From Edwardsiella tarda ATCC 15947 = NBRC 105688 (lineage in GTDB: Bacteria > Pseudomonadota > Gammaproteobacteria > Enterobacterales > Enterobacteriaceae), in NCBI RefSeq assembly GCF_003113495.2, contig NZ_CP084506.1, positions 2,604,001 through 2,668,000 on the forward strand: 64,000 nucleotides of DNA. The letters are read 5' to 3'. The notes beneath the pieces are model-generated. The model was not told the DNA's origin and ran no database searches. It worked only from the letters and a program-made list of their open reading frames with translations. Made by a program: the position numbers and the translations under genes. Positions 1 through 8,658 of this stretch are shown here, one piece after another. Numbering within the stretch: the first letter of the stretch is position 1; each line of letters begins with the position of its first letter.

Positions 1-323
1 CCTTGTTGCCCTAATAACAGCAGCAGGCCGATCCCGGTCACCAGCGGCGGCGTCACCATCGGTAAATCGAGTAGCAGATTAATCCAACGCTTACCCGGTA
101 GATCGAGGCGTACCAATGCCCACGCGGCAGGCAAGGCGATCACGCAGGCTAAAAGCAACGATAGCAGGGCCGTCGCCAGCGAGAGACCGAATGCAAAACG
201 GATCTCCGCATCACGCAGTAATGTGCTCAGCGTCGTCACCTCAAGCTGTCCCAAGAGGGCGGCCAACGAGCCGACGATGAACAACAACAGGATCAGCAAC
301 GGCAGCAATGCCAGTATGCGCAT
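1..323 (-). CDS. ABC transporter permease, molybdate/tungstate type (3' end cut by window)
   Basis: The first 107 codons of an inner-membrane permease are visible; the gene runs off the window start. The N-terminus is one strong hydrophobic segment rich in Leu and Ile, followed about residues 40-70 by a second membrane segment and then a PMVTPPLV-like stretch, as in ModB/CysW-type permeases of binding-protein-dependent transporters. The ATG at 323 lies six bases after the stop of the upstream binding-protein gene on the same strand, so the two form one transcript. The substrate is inferred from the partner protein and from the ModE-like operator upstream. The ATPase is presumably outside the window. 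Confidence 0.75.
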   Translation of the reverse strand, partial: MRILALLPLLILLLFIVGSLAALLGQLEVTTLSTLLRDAEIRFAFGLSLATALLSLLLACVIALPAAWALVRLDLPGKRWINLLLDLPMVTPPLVTGIGLLLLLGQQ

Positions 324-329
324 CCCCCG

Positions 330-1076
330 CTACTCCGCCAGCGGCAAGTAGCCGCGTGCGGTAAATGCGGCGATCCCCGCTGGTGAGGCAAAGTAGTCAG
401 CCAAGGCTCGCGCCGCCTGCGGCGCAGGGCTACTCTTCAGCACGGCGATGGTCGCGACCTCTTGCGGTACGCCGGGCGGCGTCGGCAGCAGGCGCAACTG
501 ATCGCGATGACGCATCGCGTCCGCTCGCCCGATCACCGCCGCATCTACGTCGCCATTCAGTACATATAACAGCAATTGCTTAATGGTCGTCGCCTGCACG
601 GCCACCTTGTCGCGTAAGGCCGGGCCATAACCGCTGGCCTCCAACAAGGCATCACCGCTCCGCCCCAAGGCGATGGCCTGCGGATCCCCCATACCGATCT
701 TCAATGGACTCTGCGCCAACTGCGCGAAGGTCGTAACCTGGCCTGGACTGGCGCGGCGTACCACCATCACCGGGGTATGCAATACCAACGGCGCGGAGAA
801 GGCGATGCGATCCTGGGCGCGCAGACGCTCGACATAGTCGGCAGAGCCGGGCAGAAACAGATCACCCGCCTGGGTCAAATTGATCCGAGTCAGCAACTGC
901 CCGGAGCCGCCATATTCGACCGTCACCCGATGGCCGCTCTGTTGCTCGAAGGCGGCCACCACCGCCTCGACCGGCTCGCGCAGCCCGGCACCGGCATAAA
1001 GATGCAATTCCGCCGCCGTCGCCAGCGCCCCCCAGCCACACAATAGCACCGCCCCGATAGCCTTTCCCCAGCCCAT
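330..1076 (-). CDS. Periplasmic substrate-binding protein of molybdate/tungstate-type ABC transporter
   Basis: A ModA/WtpA-like solute-binding protein. A signal peptide of about 21 residues ends in ALATAA and is followed by ELHLYAGAGLREPV, the first beta strand and anion loop of this family. Further typical pieces are a Gly-Gly-Ser-Gly loop (GGSGQLL), the GDLFLPGS segment and a C-terminal YFASPAGIAAF helix. The ATG at 1076 was chosen over the GTG at 1088 because AGGGAG sits just before it. It is the first gene of an operon with the permease and is preceded by an inverted repeat of ModE-operator type, so repression by ModE-molybdate is likely. Molybdate versus tungstate or another oxyanion cannot be told from sequence alone. 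Confidence 0.8.
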   Translation of the reverse strand: MGWGKAIGAVLLCGWGALATAAELHLYAGAGLREPVEAVVAAFEQQSGHRVTVEYGGSGQLLTRINLTQAGDLFLPGSADYVERLRAQDRIAFSAPLVLHTPVMVVRRASPGQVTTFAQLAQSPLKIGMGDPQAIALGRSGDALLEASGYGPALRDKVAVQATTIKQLLLYVLNGDVDAAVIGRADAMRHRDQLRLLPTPPGVPQEVATIAVLKSSPAPQAARALADYFASPAGIAAFTARGYLPLAE

Positions 1077-1109
1077 AGACTCCCTCACTTACGGTAAGAT
1101 GAATAATCA

Positions 1110-1137
1110 ATCGCTATATATGTAAATATATTACGAT
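1110..1137. promoter_or_regulatory. ModE-like operator (inverted repeat)
   Basis: Two 11-base half sites, ATCGCTATATA and TATATTACGAT, are separated by six bases. The second is the reverse complement of the first at 9 of 11 positions. This layout (CG.TATATA, short spacer, TATAT..CG) is that of ModE binding sites. It lies 34 bases upstream of the binding-protein start, where it would block the promoter. Confidence 0.65.
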
Positions 1138-1377
1138 GGTTCGACAACGACTAAACCAGGGCAACGTGATCGTCATCGACCTTTTCGCGCCATAGGCGCC
1201 CCACTTGCACACGCTCAGTACCAGGCGATAAGAGCGGCGAGTGCGTCGACCACGACAAGAAAAATAGACCGTTGCCGGGCGGGGTAGGCGGTGATGTTGA
1301 GGGAGCGGAGAGCGAGGGGGATGGCGTGCGAATAGGCGGGGAACGGTCGTTGAGGGCCGCTCCCAACGCACGCTCGG

Positions 1378-1629
1378 TTATGACTGTTTACGCCAATGAC
1401 CATTCTGCCGGACATCTTGCTGCAACTCATGCACTACGATGCGGACTTCGTCGTTATCGTGGAAGCCGCTGGCGCTGAAAGACGTTTCGCCGCAGTCATG
1501 TACGATCAGTACCTGGCTCTCCGGATAGACCTCCTTCACCCGCGCCTCCAGCTCTGCGACATAAGCCTGATACTGTTGTTGCGACAGGGGCGCAATACTG
1601 GCATCAGCGATACTGATTTTAATATCCAT
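1378..1629 (-). CDS. DinI-like family protein
   Basis: An 83-residue protein with the DinI-family layout: an N-terminal beta strand (MDIKISIAD), a helix containing ELEARVKEVYPES, a strand (QVLIVHD), an FSASGF turn and a C-terminal acidic/basic helix. DinI modulates RecA filaments in the SOS response in E. coli; this copy may do the same or may be one of the many DinI-like paralogues of unknown target. GAGGAG lies about six bases before the ATG. I looked for a LexA box (CTGT-N8-ACAG) upstream and did not find a good one, so SOS control is not supported. It stands alone, divergent from the racemase gene. Confidence 0.6.
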   Translation of the reverse strand: MDIKISIADASIAPLSQQQYQAYVAELEARVKEVYPESQVLIVHDCGETSFSASGFHDNDEVRIVVHELQQDVRQNGHWRKQS

Positions 1630-2088
1630 GACAGACTCCTCGATAAGGATGGTGAATAGGTCGCTTTTGAGTGTAAAAGCTCCCCCTAGACAATGCAATC
1701 CATTCATTCCCCTGCGCCATCAGTATGATTTTATTCTCTGTTCTCTCCTTGCCCTCCTGGTCGGTCGCCCTGAGCCACACGCGAGCTAACCTGCTCCTAT
1801 TTCGTAGCGCATAATGCATGATTTGCATAGATAAACGATTCTACGCATCACGACGCCATGGCACCATCGTCAATAAAACCCTTTCAAAATAGCACCATTA
1901 CTAGATTTCCTATCGATAACCTCGCTGAGCACTCGCTAGATAATGCATTTAATGCATTAACCATCGCATTATTGCATTTCCGATCGCCCCCCACTCTGTC
2001 GACACTGAAGGGCAAGGTGCCTAAACGCATCGTGACGATTCAACATACCAGTCTGAGCAACGTACTCAGCCAACCTAGGGGAAACGAG
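1630..2088. other. Intergenic region between dinI-like gene and racemase
   Basis: About 460 bases, AT-rich in the second half, between divergent genes; it should hold both promoters. An open frame runs from 1858 into the racemase, but those residues have no family resemblance and the racemase has its own ribosome site, so I treat it as leader. Confidence 0.5.
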
Positions 2089-2808
2089 GTGAAAGGATTA
2101 ATTGGTGTTTTGGGCGGCATGGGACCGGCCGCCACCGCAGATCTCTTCAATAAGTTCATCACCTTTAGCAACGCGCGCAGCGATCAGCAGCATATTCCGC
2201 TGCTGATCTCCTCGATACCGGATATCCCGGATCGCACGGCCGCCTTGATGCAGTCGGGCCGCTCTCCTCTGCCGGAGATGTGCGACTACCTGCAACGCCT
2301 GGAGCAAGCGGGAGCCGAGTGCATCGTCATCCCGTGCAACACCGCTCACTTCTGGTTCAAGGAGCTGCGTCAATCGTGCCATGTCGAGCTACTCAACATC
2401 GTCGAGGCGACGATGGAGGAGGTCTGCGCCAGCGGCCAACAGAAGATTGGTCTACTCGCGACCGATGCCACGCTGTACATGGGGCTGTATCAGCAGGCCA
2501 TCGAGGCGCGTGGTCTGTGCTGTATCCGCCCCGATAAGCCGGGTCAAGAGCAGGTCATGGCGAGCATTTACGCCCTGAAGGCCGGTGACGCGGCACGTGC
2601 CCGCGCCATGATGGAGCAGCAGGCCGCCGCCCTATTCGCGCGCGGCGCCCAACTCATCGTACTGGGTTGTACCGAGGTACCGGTGATCCTGGCCGAGGCG
2701 ATGAAGGCACAACCGTCACGCTACATCGAGTCGACCGGTGCCCTGGTGCGCGCCGGTATCCGCTGGTACGAACAACGCGTCGGCAGCGATCGCCTCCTGA
2801 CGCAATAA
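2089..2808 (+). CDS. Aspartate/glutamate racemase
   Basis: A cofactor-independent racemase (aspartate racemase family), 239 residues. The N-terminus KGLIGVLGGMGPAAT is the family signature. The two catalytic cysteines are in VIPCNTAHFW (first half) and VLGCTEVPVIL (second half). The GTG start at 2089 is chosen because AGGGGA precedes it by six bases and the family begins at this point; an in-frame ATG at 1858 would add 77 unrelated residues. It is followed by a dicarboxylate/aspartate carrier in the same direction with an 82-base gap, so the pair likely takes up aspartate-type substrates and interconverts D and L forms. Substrate specificity (Asp or Glu) is not fixed by the motifs. Confidence 0.85.
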   Translation: MKGLIGVLGGMGPAATADLFNKFITFSNARSDQQHIPLLISSIPDIPDRTAALMQSGRSPLPEMCDYLQRLEQAGAECIVIPCNTAHFWFKELRQSCHVELLNIVEATMEEVCASGQQKIGLLATDATLYMGLYQQAIEARGLCCIRPDKPGQEQVMASIYALKAGDAARARAMMEQQAAALFARGAQLIVLGCTEVPVILAEAMKAQPSRYIESTGALVRAGIRWYEQRVGSDRLLTQ

Positions 2809-2890
2809 CCCATCCGGCGTCGGCAGCGCCGACCCGTTTCTTCTCGCTTTGTGTCGTTTAATGGCAATTGACTGCCTCTGGAGGCCTTTT

Positions 2891-4192
2891 ATGGTATGGC
2901 TAGAAATCATCGTGGTGCTTGGCGCCATCTTCTTCGGGATCCGCATGGGCGGGATCGGGATCGGTTTATGCGGCGGCTTGGGATTGGCGATCCTGACCCT
3001 CGGCTTCGGCCTCCCCATCGGCTCTGCCCCGGTCGACGTCATCCTGATCATCATGACCGTCGTGGTCGCCGCCTCGGCGCTCCAAGCGGCGGGCGGGATG
3101 GACTACCTGGTACGGCTCGCCGGGACCTTCATGCGCCGTAATCCTAAATATATCAATATAATCGCTCCGATCATCACCTGGTCGATGACCATCATGGCGG
3201 GCACGGGCTTCATCGTCTTCTCCACCTTGCCGGTTATCGCCGAGGTGGCGAAAGACTCTGGGATCCGCCCCTCGCGCACCCTGGCCGGCTCCGTGGTCGC
3301 CTCACAGATTGCCATCTCCGGCTCACCGATCAGTGCCGCCATGGCTGCCATGCTGACCATCATGGAGGGCAATGGCGTCACCTTCATTCAGGTGATGGCA
3401 GTCTGCTTACCGGCCTCATTCGTCGCCGCCATGGTCGCCGCGCTCATCGCCTCACGCCAAGGTTGCGAGCTACAGGACGACGAGGTGTATCTGGAGCGTC
3501 TGCAGAAGGGATTGGTACGCAAGTATCAGGAGAAACAAGACGTCGACACCCCGCAAGCCAAGCGCTCCGTCGTCCTGTTCCTGTTGGCGACGGTCGCCAT
3601 CGTCATCTTGGCCGCCTTCCCCCAGCTGCGCCCAGGATTCGACATCGGCAAGCCGATGGGTACCCGCGACATCATCATCATCTGCATGCTCTCCTGTACC
3701 TGCCTGATGGTGCCATTCTGCAAGACGAATGGCGATGCCATCGTCATGACACCCACCTTCCGTTCGGGGATGAGCTCGCTGGCGGTGATCCTGGGGATCG
3801 TGACACTGGGTACCACCTTCGTCGATGCCCACATGGATCAAATCAAGTTCATCGCGGGTGACGTGCTGCGCGCCTATCCCATGCTGCTGGCGCTGGTGCT
3901 GTTCCTCACCTGTGCCCTGCTCTACTCACAGGGGGCCACCACACCGTTGATTATTCCGCTGGCCGTCGCACTCGACATGCCGACCTGGGCGATTCTGGCT
4001 TCCTACGTCGCCGTGACCGGGGTCTTCGTCCTGCCGACTTACCCAACCTCGCTGGCGGCGATGGAATTTGATACCACCGGCACCACCCGCGTCGGTAAGT
4101 ACATCCTGAACCACCCCTTCATGCTACCGGGACTGGGCGGCATCGTCGCCGGCGTCGCCTTCGGCTTCCTCATCGCCCCGTTAGTCGTCTGA
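2891..4192 (+). CDS. Anaerobic C4-dicarboxylate transporter, DcuA/DcuB family
   Basis: 433 residues, the length of E. coli DcuA, with its conserved blocks in order: the N-terminal IRMGGIGIGLCGGLG, RRNPKYINIIAPI, AGTGFIVFSTLPVIAEVAK, SQIAISGSPISAAM, and the C-terminal VLPTYPTSLAA and DTTGTTRVGKY. About ten membrane segments are apparent. The family exchanges fumarate, malate, aspartate and succinate during anaerobic fumarate respiration. GGAGG lies before the ATG at 2891; an earlier in-frame ATG at 2849 has no such site. The preceding racemase suggests aspartate as a physiological substrate. The gene ends convergently with a LysR gene. Confidence 0.88.
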   Translation: MVWLEIIVVLGAIFFGIRMGGIGIGLCGGLGLAILTLGFGLPIGSAPVDVILIIMTVVVAASALQAAGGMDYLVRLAGTFMRRNPKYINIIAPIITWSMTIMAGTGFIVFSTLPVIAEVAKDSGIRPSRTLAGSVVASQIAISGSPISAAMAAMLTIMEGNGVTFIQVMAVCLPASFVAAMVAALIASRQGCELQDDEVYLERLQKGLVRKYQEKQDVDTPQAKRSVVLFLLATVAIVILAAFPQLRPGFDIGKPMGTRDIIIICMLSCTCLMVPFCKTNGDAIVMTPTFRSGMSSLAVILGIVTLGTTFVDAHMDQIKFIAGDVLRAYPMLLALVLFLTCALLYSQGATTPLIIPLAVALDMPTWAILASYVAVTGVFVLPTYPTSLAAMEFDTTGTTRVGKYILNHPFMLPGLGGIVAGVAFGFLIAPLVV

Positions 4193-4219
4193 TCCACGCC
4201 CAGCTACACGCGTACGACC

Positions 4220-4245
4220 ACGCCCCGGCCCTCCGGCTGGGGCGT
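4220..4245. terminator. Stem-loop between convergent dcu-like and LysR genes
   Basis: ACGCCCCGGCC and GGCTGGGGCGT pair over 11 bases with one mismatch around a four-base loop. It sits between two convergent stop codons and could end both transcripts, though there is no long T run. Confidence 0.55.
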
Positions 4246-5189
4246 CATTCTTCCTGCGGGGTAAACTGTTGGCGCAACGCCTGCCAGAAGCGCTCGACGC
4301 TTTGACTCATGCGGGTATCGAGACGATAAGCATAGGCATCGATCGGGATCAGTAAGTCGTGCTCATCGAGGGCTACCAAACGCCCCTGCGCCAACTCCTG
4401 ACGAATACCATACCCCGGCAACCAGGCGATCCCCGAACCATCCAACGCCACCTGCTTTAAGAGTTCACTCATCGATGAGACAAAGACCGTACGGAAGGTC
4501 AAGGCAGGATGGCGTGCCAACAGGCGATTAACCTGACGCCCCATGTAAGAGTTGGCGTTGTAGTTCAGCAACGGCGCATCGGCCTGATCCAGGCGATACA
4601 GCGGTGCGCCATACGCATCGGCGGCGCAGACCGGAAAGAGTTGCGAAGAGAATAGATGAATGTGCGCGAACGGCGTCTGCAACAGGTTATCGTCATGGTA
4701 AGAGAAGATGAAGTCGCTCTTGCCCTCGCGCAGGGTATCGACCGCCCGATCGACATCGATCGCCTCGACGGTGTAGCTAAATTGCGCCGGTAGCGTCTTC
4801 ACCAACGAGGGTAACAGCCCTAAGGAGAGCGAGTGCGCCGCCGCGATCGTGATGCGCTGCTGCGCCGGATCGCCGCCGGAGCGCAACTCCGCCAGGTTAC
4901 TCTCCAGCTGTTGGAGCAGGTTACGCACCTGGGAGTGGAAAATCTTCCCCTGTTCCGTGAGCGGTAACGGCGACACGGCGCGATCGAACAACACCACGCC
5001 GCAGGCCTGCTCCAAGGATTGGATACGGCGGCTAAAGGCGGACTGCGAGACGTTGCGCCGCAAGGCGGACTGCGAGACGTTGCGCCGCAAGGCGGCCTGC
5101 GAGAAATTGCGGCACGCCTCCAGCATCAAGAAATCATACAGCCACTTGGTCTCAATGTTATGCGCCTGTCCGTCGCCACCCCGCTCCAT
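4245..5189 (-). CDS. LysR-family regulator with a nine-residue duplication in the DNA-binding domain
   Basis: A LysR-type regulator of 314 residues: an N-terminal winged helix-turn-helix, then the substrate-binding co-inducer domain. The unusual point is inside the helix-turn-helix. The segment ALRRNVSQS occurs twice in a row (residues about 34-51) before AFSRRIQSLE, whereas the family has it once. At DNA level this is an exact 27-base direct repeat. The extra nine residues lie at or next to the recognition helix and may alter or abolish DNA binding. The gene is convergent with the racemase-Dcu pair and may control it. The start at 5189 gives about ten more N-terminal residues than most LysR proteins; a shorter start is possible. 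Confidence 0.85.
   Translation of the reverse strand: MERGGDGQAHNIETKWLYDFLMLEACRNFSQAALRRNVSQSALRRNVSQSAFSRRIQSLEQACGVVLFDRAVSPLPLTEQGKIFHSQVRNLLQQLESNLAELRSGGDPAQQRITIAAAHSLSLGLLPSLVKTLPAQFSYTVEAIDVDRAVDTLREGKSDFIFSYHDDNLLQTPFAHIHLFSSQLFPVCAADAYGAPLYRLDQADAPLLNYNANSYMGRQVNRLLARHPALTFRTVFVSSMSELLKQVALDGSGIAWLPGYGIRQELAQGRLVALDEHDLLIPIDAYAYRLDTRMSQSVERFWQALRQQFTPQEE
5041..5094. repeat. 27-bp exact tandem duplication, two copies
   Basis: The unit starting GACTGCGAGACGTTGCGCCG runs 5041-5067 and is repeated exactly at 5068-5094. A third, partly matching stretch follows at 5095 (GCCTGCGAGAAATTGCGG), which helps explain slippage. The unit is a multiple of three and keeps the LysR frame. Confidence 0.95.
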
Positions 5190-5310
5190 ATCTGCCTATC
5201 TCCCTCGCCTCACCGTCAATATCGTGCGCGCCAGTATAGCGCACTCCGTTACGCGTGCGGGGGAATGTCGCGCCGAGTAAGCGCGCGAAACCGATCCTGC
5301 GTGATGAGGC

Positions 5311-5805
5311 TTAGGCCTGCGCCAACCAGGTACGGATGATCTGACCGAGCTCGGCCACATCGTTGTACAGGTGATCGTCGCCTGCCACGCAGCGGCACTG
5401 CGCGCGATCGCCCAACAGCTGCGCCAGCTCCTGATAGTGGCCAAAGGGATCGGCCTCCTGCTGGATGATCAACATCGGCTGGCGCTCCGCCAAGGCCTGC
5501 AAGGCCTGACGTTGTGGCTCGCTATAGAGGGATAGCGCCACGCCGATAAACACGATGCGCTGCGCCTGAAGCGCCGGCGTCAACACGCAGGCCAGCGTGC
5601 CGATAGACTTAGACAGCAACAGATCGTAGTGACCCTGCGGCATCTGTGCCAGCTCTGCCTGGAGATCAAACGGTGCCTGCGGCTGCTGCCAAGCGGCGAA
5701 ACGGTGTACCTGTAGTGTCAACGCAGGCAGATGCAATGATTCGGCGACCTGGGTTATCCACCCTTGGGTGGCGGGCACTTTGCCCGGAATGGCGATCACG
5801 TTCAT
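5311..5805 (-). CDS. Small alpha/beta-hydrolase-fold protein
   Basis: 164 residues without signal peptide. The likely nucleophile elbow is LLSKSIGTL (residues about 83-91), which has the strand-Ser-helix pattern with Ile in place of the usual last-but-one residue. The C-terminal GDDHLYND could supply the catalytic His. The fold resembles short predicted hydrolases of unknown substrate. AAGGGGAACACTC before the ATG is a good ribosome site. It is a single gene between the LysR gene and an intergenic stretch; no function can be assigned from context. Confidence 0.6.
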   Translation of the reverse strand: MNVIAIPGKVPATQGWITQVAESLHLPALTLQVHRFAAWQQPQAPFDLQAELAQMPQGHYDLLLSKSIGTLACVLTPALQAQRIVFIGVALSLYSEPQRQALQALAERQPMLIIQQEADPFGHYQELAQLLGDRAQCRCVAGDDHLYNDVAELGQIIRTWLAQA

Positions 5806-6105
5806 GAGTGTTCCCCTTACTGAATGCTCCGTCCTCGCCGGGTGCGACGAGGGCTCCGTGTTATCGTTATAACGCGATTACCCGCGCCTGTCCCCCCACG
5901 GCCGGGGGGTTACCCGAAAAAGGCACAGGGGCTAAAGCGTCACGTGCGGCGGACAGCGCTGAGGACAGAGAGCTGAAGGTAGAGGAGGGATGGCACACCT
6001 CACGAATGCGACATCAAGCCAAGACAGGACCAAGGCGGGCGGCGGAATGTCACGGCTACGTCCCTACGCAGGCACGTAGCCCTCTTCTGTTATCGAGTCA
6101 GTGCA
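5806..6105. other. Intergenic region, no gene seen
   Basis: 300 bases between two minus-strand genes. Short open frames here have no ribosome sites and no recognisable residues. Confidence 0.5.
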
Positions 6106-6759
6106 TCAGCACTCGGTCAGGATCTCGGATAACGGTAGACGCGACTTGGGCAGGTCGGCGTTGAAATCATCGGCACGACGATACCCCAACGCGACCAGCA
6201 CCACGCTGGTCAACCCTTGGCGCGGCAGATCGAACTCGGCATCGAGCAGCGCGCTGTCGAACCCTTCGATCGGTACCGCATCGATCCCTAATGCGGCGAC
6301 CCCTAACAGGAAGTTACCCAAGTTAAGGTAGACCTGCTTCGCCATCCACTGCCCGGCGTCCTGTAACGTATCACGATGCATATAGGCGAAATAGGCGCGC
6401 CCCTTATGCTGCGTCTCCATCGCCTGCTGAGTGGCGAAACGGCCATCGGCCTGCTCCTGGCGCAACAGGTGCTGTAGGTACGCTTCGTCAATCTCGGTCT
6501 TAGCGCAGAACGCCACCACGTGCGATGCGTCCAAGATTTTATGCTGGTTAAATTCATAGACTCCCGCCGTCGCTCGAGCGATACGCGCCTTACCGTCGGC
6601 GCTACCGGCCAGAATAAAATGCCAGGGCTGAGAGTTGGTACTGGAAGGGCTCAAACGCAGCAACGCCTTAACGCTGTCGAGATCCGCACTGCTGATCTTT
6701 TTCTCGGCATCGAACGCCTTGGTGGAATAACGGGATAACGCCGTGGAAATGATATCCAT
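6106..6759 (-). CDS. nfsB: Oxygen-insensitive NAD(P)H nitroreductase NfsB
   Basis: 217 residues, identical in length to E. coli NfsB. The protein begins [17 protein letters not shown], has the FMN-contacting [13 protein letters not shown] segment at about residues 37-49, and the [10 protein letters not shown] segment conserved in NfsB. It reduces nitroaromatics and quinones with NAD(P)H in the cytoplasm. The ATG at 6759 matches the family start; an upstream in-frame extension to 6903 has no resemblance. Confidence 0.93.
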   Translation of the reverse strand: MDIISTALSRYSTKAFDAEKKISSADLDSVKALLRLSPSSTNSQPWHFILAGSADGKARIARATAGVYEFNQHKILDASHVVAFCAKTEIDEAYLQHLLRQEQADGRFATQQAMETQHKGRAYFAYMHRDTLQDAGQWMAKQVYLNLGNFLLGVAALGIDAVPIEGFDSALLDAEFDLPRQGLTSVVLVALGYRRADDFNADLPKSRLPLSEILTEC

Positions 6760-6942
6760 CGTGACACTCCTGATTAAACGAAGACTTGCCCGGCAGCACA
6801 AGCATGGCGCACGGGGTAAAATCAGACTAGCCTGTTTACGACATCGCCAGCAAGGACAATCCGGGCGCACCAATGCGGCCCGCACGCCATGGTCATCCCG
6901 CAATGCGGCGCGTATCCACGGCGTGCAAGCGAGGCTGAAGGC

Positions 6943-8106
6943 TTAACCTATCTTGATCGCGATGTAATCTTCCAGGCGCGAGAACCAGCCCGCCTCCGCA
7001 ACCGGCGCCAGGGTACGCAAGTCGTAGCTGCCGATACTCTTACCGTCATACAGGTAGTTCACGCGGCCGACGACCTGGCCACGCGCCAGGGGCGCCTCCA
7101 AGTAATCATGGTTGAGGGTGTAATCGACTTTGACATCACGTAGCTCGCCCTTGGGCAAGGTGTAGTAGATATTCTGCGGGTTACCCAGCGCGACCGTCTT
7201 CTGCTGACCATACCACACCTGCTGGCTCGTGATCGCCCGATCGCGCGCCACCAGTTGCACCGTCTCGAAGTTTCGCTCGCCCCACTGCAACAGCTTCTTC
7301 GCCTGGACCTCACGCCCCCGACTGCTGTCGGCCCCCATCACCACGGCGATCAGGCGCTGGCCGTGCGGGTCGATGCTGGAGGCGACCAGGTTGAAGCCGG
7401 CGCTGGCGGTATGGCCGGTCTTCATGCCATCGACATGCAGATCCTGATCCCACAACAACCCGTTGCGGTTATTCTGCGTCACACCGTTCCAGCTCAGACT
7501 CTTCTGCGCGTAGAAATGGTAGTAAGGCTGCTCGTGGAGAATGATGGCGCGCGCCAGCTGCGCCAGATCACGCGCGCTGCTGTACTGCCCTGGCGCGTCC
7601 AGGCCATGCACCGTCTCGAAGTGGGTATTTTGCAGGTGTAACTGTTGCACATAACCATTCATCAGGCGGACGAAACCCGCCTGATCGCCGCTGACATAGT
7701 CGGCCAAGGCGACACAAGCGTCGTTACCCGAGTCGATGATGATCCCGCGGATCAGATCGCTCACCGTCGCCTTATCGCCCGGTTTCAGAAACATCAGCGA
7801 GGATCCCTTAAAGCTGGGATTGCGCGTCGCCCAGGCATCGTTGCCGATCGGCACCGGATCGTTTAACCCGATCCGCCCCTGATCCAACGCGCGCTCCACC
7901 ACATAGTTGGTCATCAACTTCGTGAGGCTGGCAGGATTACGCCGGGCATCGGGATTTCCCTGCGCCAGGATCTGTCCGGTCTGGGCGTCCATCAATACCC
8001 AGGAGGCGGCATCGATATGGGGGGGAACCAGCGGGAAGGCGCTCTGCGCCTGGGCGGCGCCGGCCAAAAAAAGTAGGGCCAGCGGGATCTTGGCTGCTGT
8101 ATTCAA
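6943..8106 (-). CDS. dacD: D-alanyl-D-alanine carboxypeptidase (PBP6b type)
   Basis: A 387-residue periplasmic DD-carboxypeptidase that trims peptidoglycan pentapeptides. A signal peptide ends near AAQAQS. The serine-enzyme motifs are S60-L-T-K63, S126-G-N128 and K230-T-G232. The segment THFETVHGLDAPGQ fits DacD better than DacA or DacC, and the length matches DacD (388 in E. coli). The C-terminus FSRLEDYIAIKIG is the amphipathic membrane-anchoring helix of this family. It is transcribed alone. Confidence 0.9.
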   Translation of the reverse strand: MNTAAKIPLALLFLAGAAQAQSAFPLVPPHIDAASWVLMDAQTGQILAQGNPDARRNPASLTKLMTNYVVERALDQGRIGLNDPVPIGNDAWATRNPSFKGSSLMFLKPGDKATVSDLIRGIIIDSGNDACVALADYVSGDQAGFVRLMNGYVQQLHLQNTHFETVHGLDAPGQYSSARDLAQLARAIILHEQPYYHFYAQKSLSWNGVTQNNRNGLLWDQDLHVDGMKTGHTASAGFNLVASSIDPHGQRLIAVVMGADSSRGREVQAKKLLQWGERNFETVQLVARDRAITSQQVWYGQQKTVALGNPQNIYYTLPKGELRDVKVDYTLNHDYLEAPLARGQVVGRVNYLYDGKSIGSYDLRTLAPVAEAGWFSRLEDYIAIKIG

Positions 8107-8658
8107 AACACTGCCTCATTATTTAAGTTGAGAGTCATGCAACGGCGGGAGCCGCATTAGGCGCGGCTATTCTTAACAAAAGTGGCGAGGCATAGCGTCA
8201 ACAAGTGTAAAAAAAACAATTCAGCCGATGTTATTTGTAATGAAAACCGCGAATACCAATACAAAATGCCAATAATGCCGAAAAAATAATAATCGTTGTT
8301 TCTGCGTGGAGTGCCGCGGGCGAATGCAAAAGGGGCGATGTCCCATGATGCGCACGAGGCGCGAGCGGGCACAGATCCGAGTGAGGATACCTCGGCGGCG
8401 AGGTCACTATCTTGCGAGAAAGTCGCTGTTTATTGTCTGCGCGTATTTATTCGAAAATCGGGAAAATAATGCGCGTTATGATTTGAATTCCCTGGAAATA
8501 GCCACTAGGCTGCATCAATCATCGCGCCCTAATAAGCCCGTTTGCCCCGACGCACCTTGAGTGACGACCGCCTGTCTTAGCCCGACACGGCGACCAGCTC
8601 GCCTGCGGCGGCGCGTTCAGCGCGCGATAACAATAACGATGACGTTGGAGTACATTTT
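8107..8658. other. Intergenic region between divergent dacD and TDT transporter
   Basis: About 550 bases that must carry both promoters. The part near dacD is AT-rich (8200-8300). I see no gene or clear repeat. Confidence 0.5.

Noticed and set aside
1630..1740. LexA box before the dinI-like gene
   Set aside because: The best candidate has CTG-N6-CAG spacing instead of CTGT-N8-ACAG.
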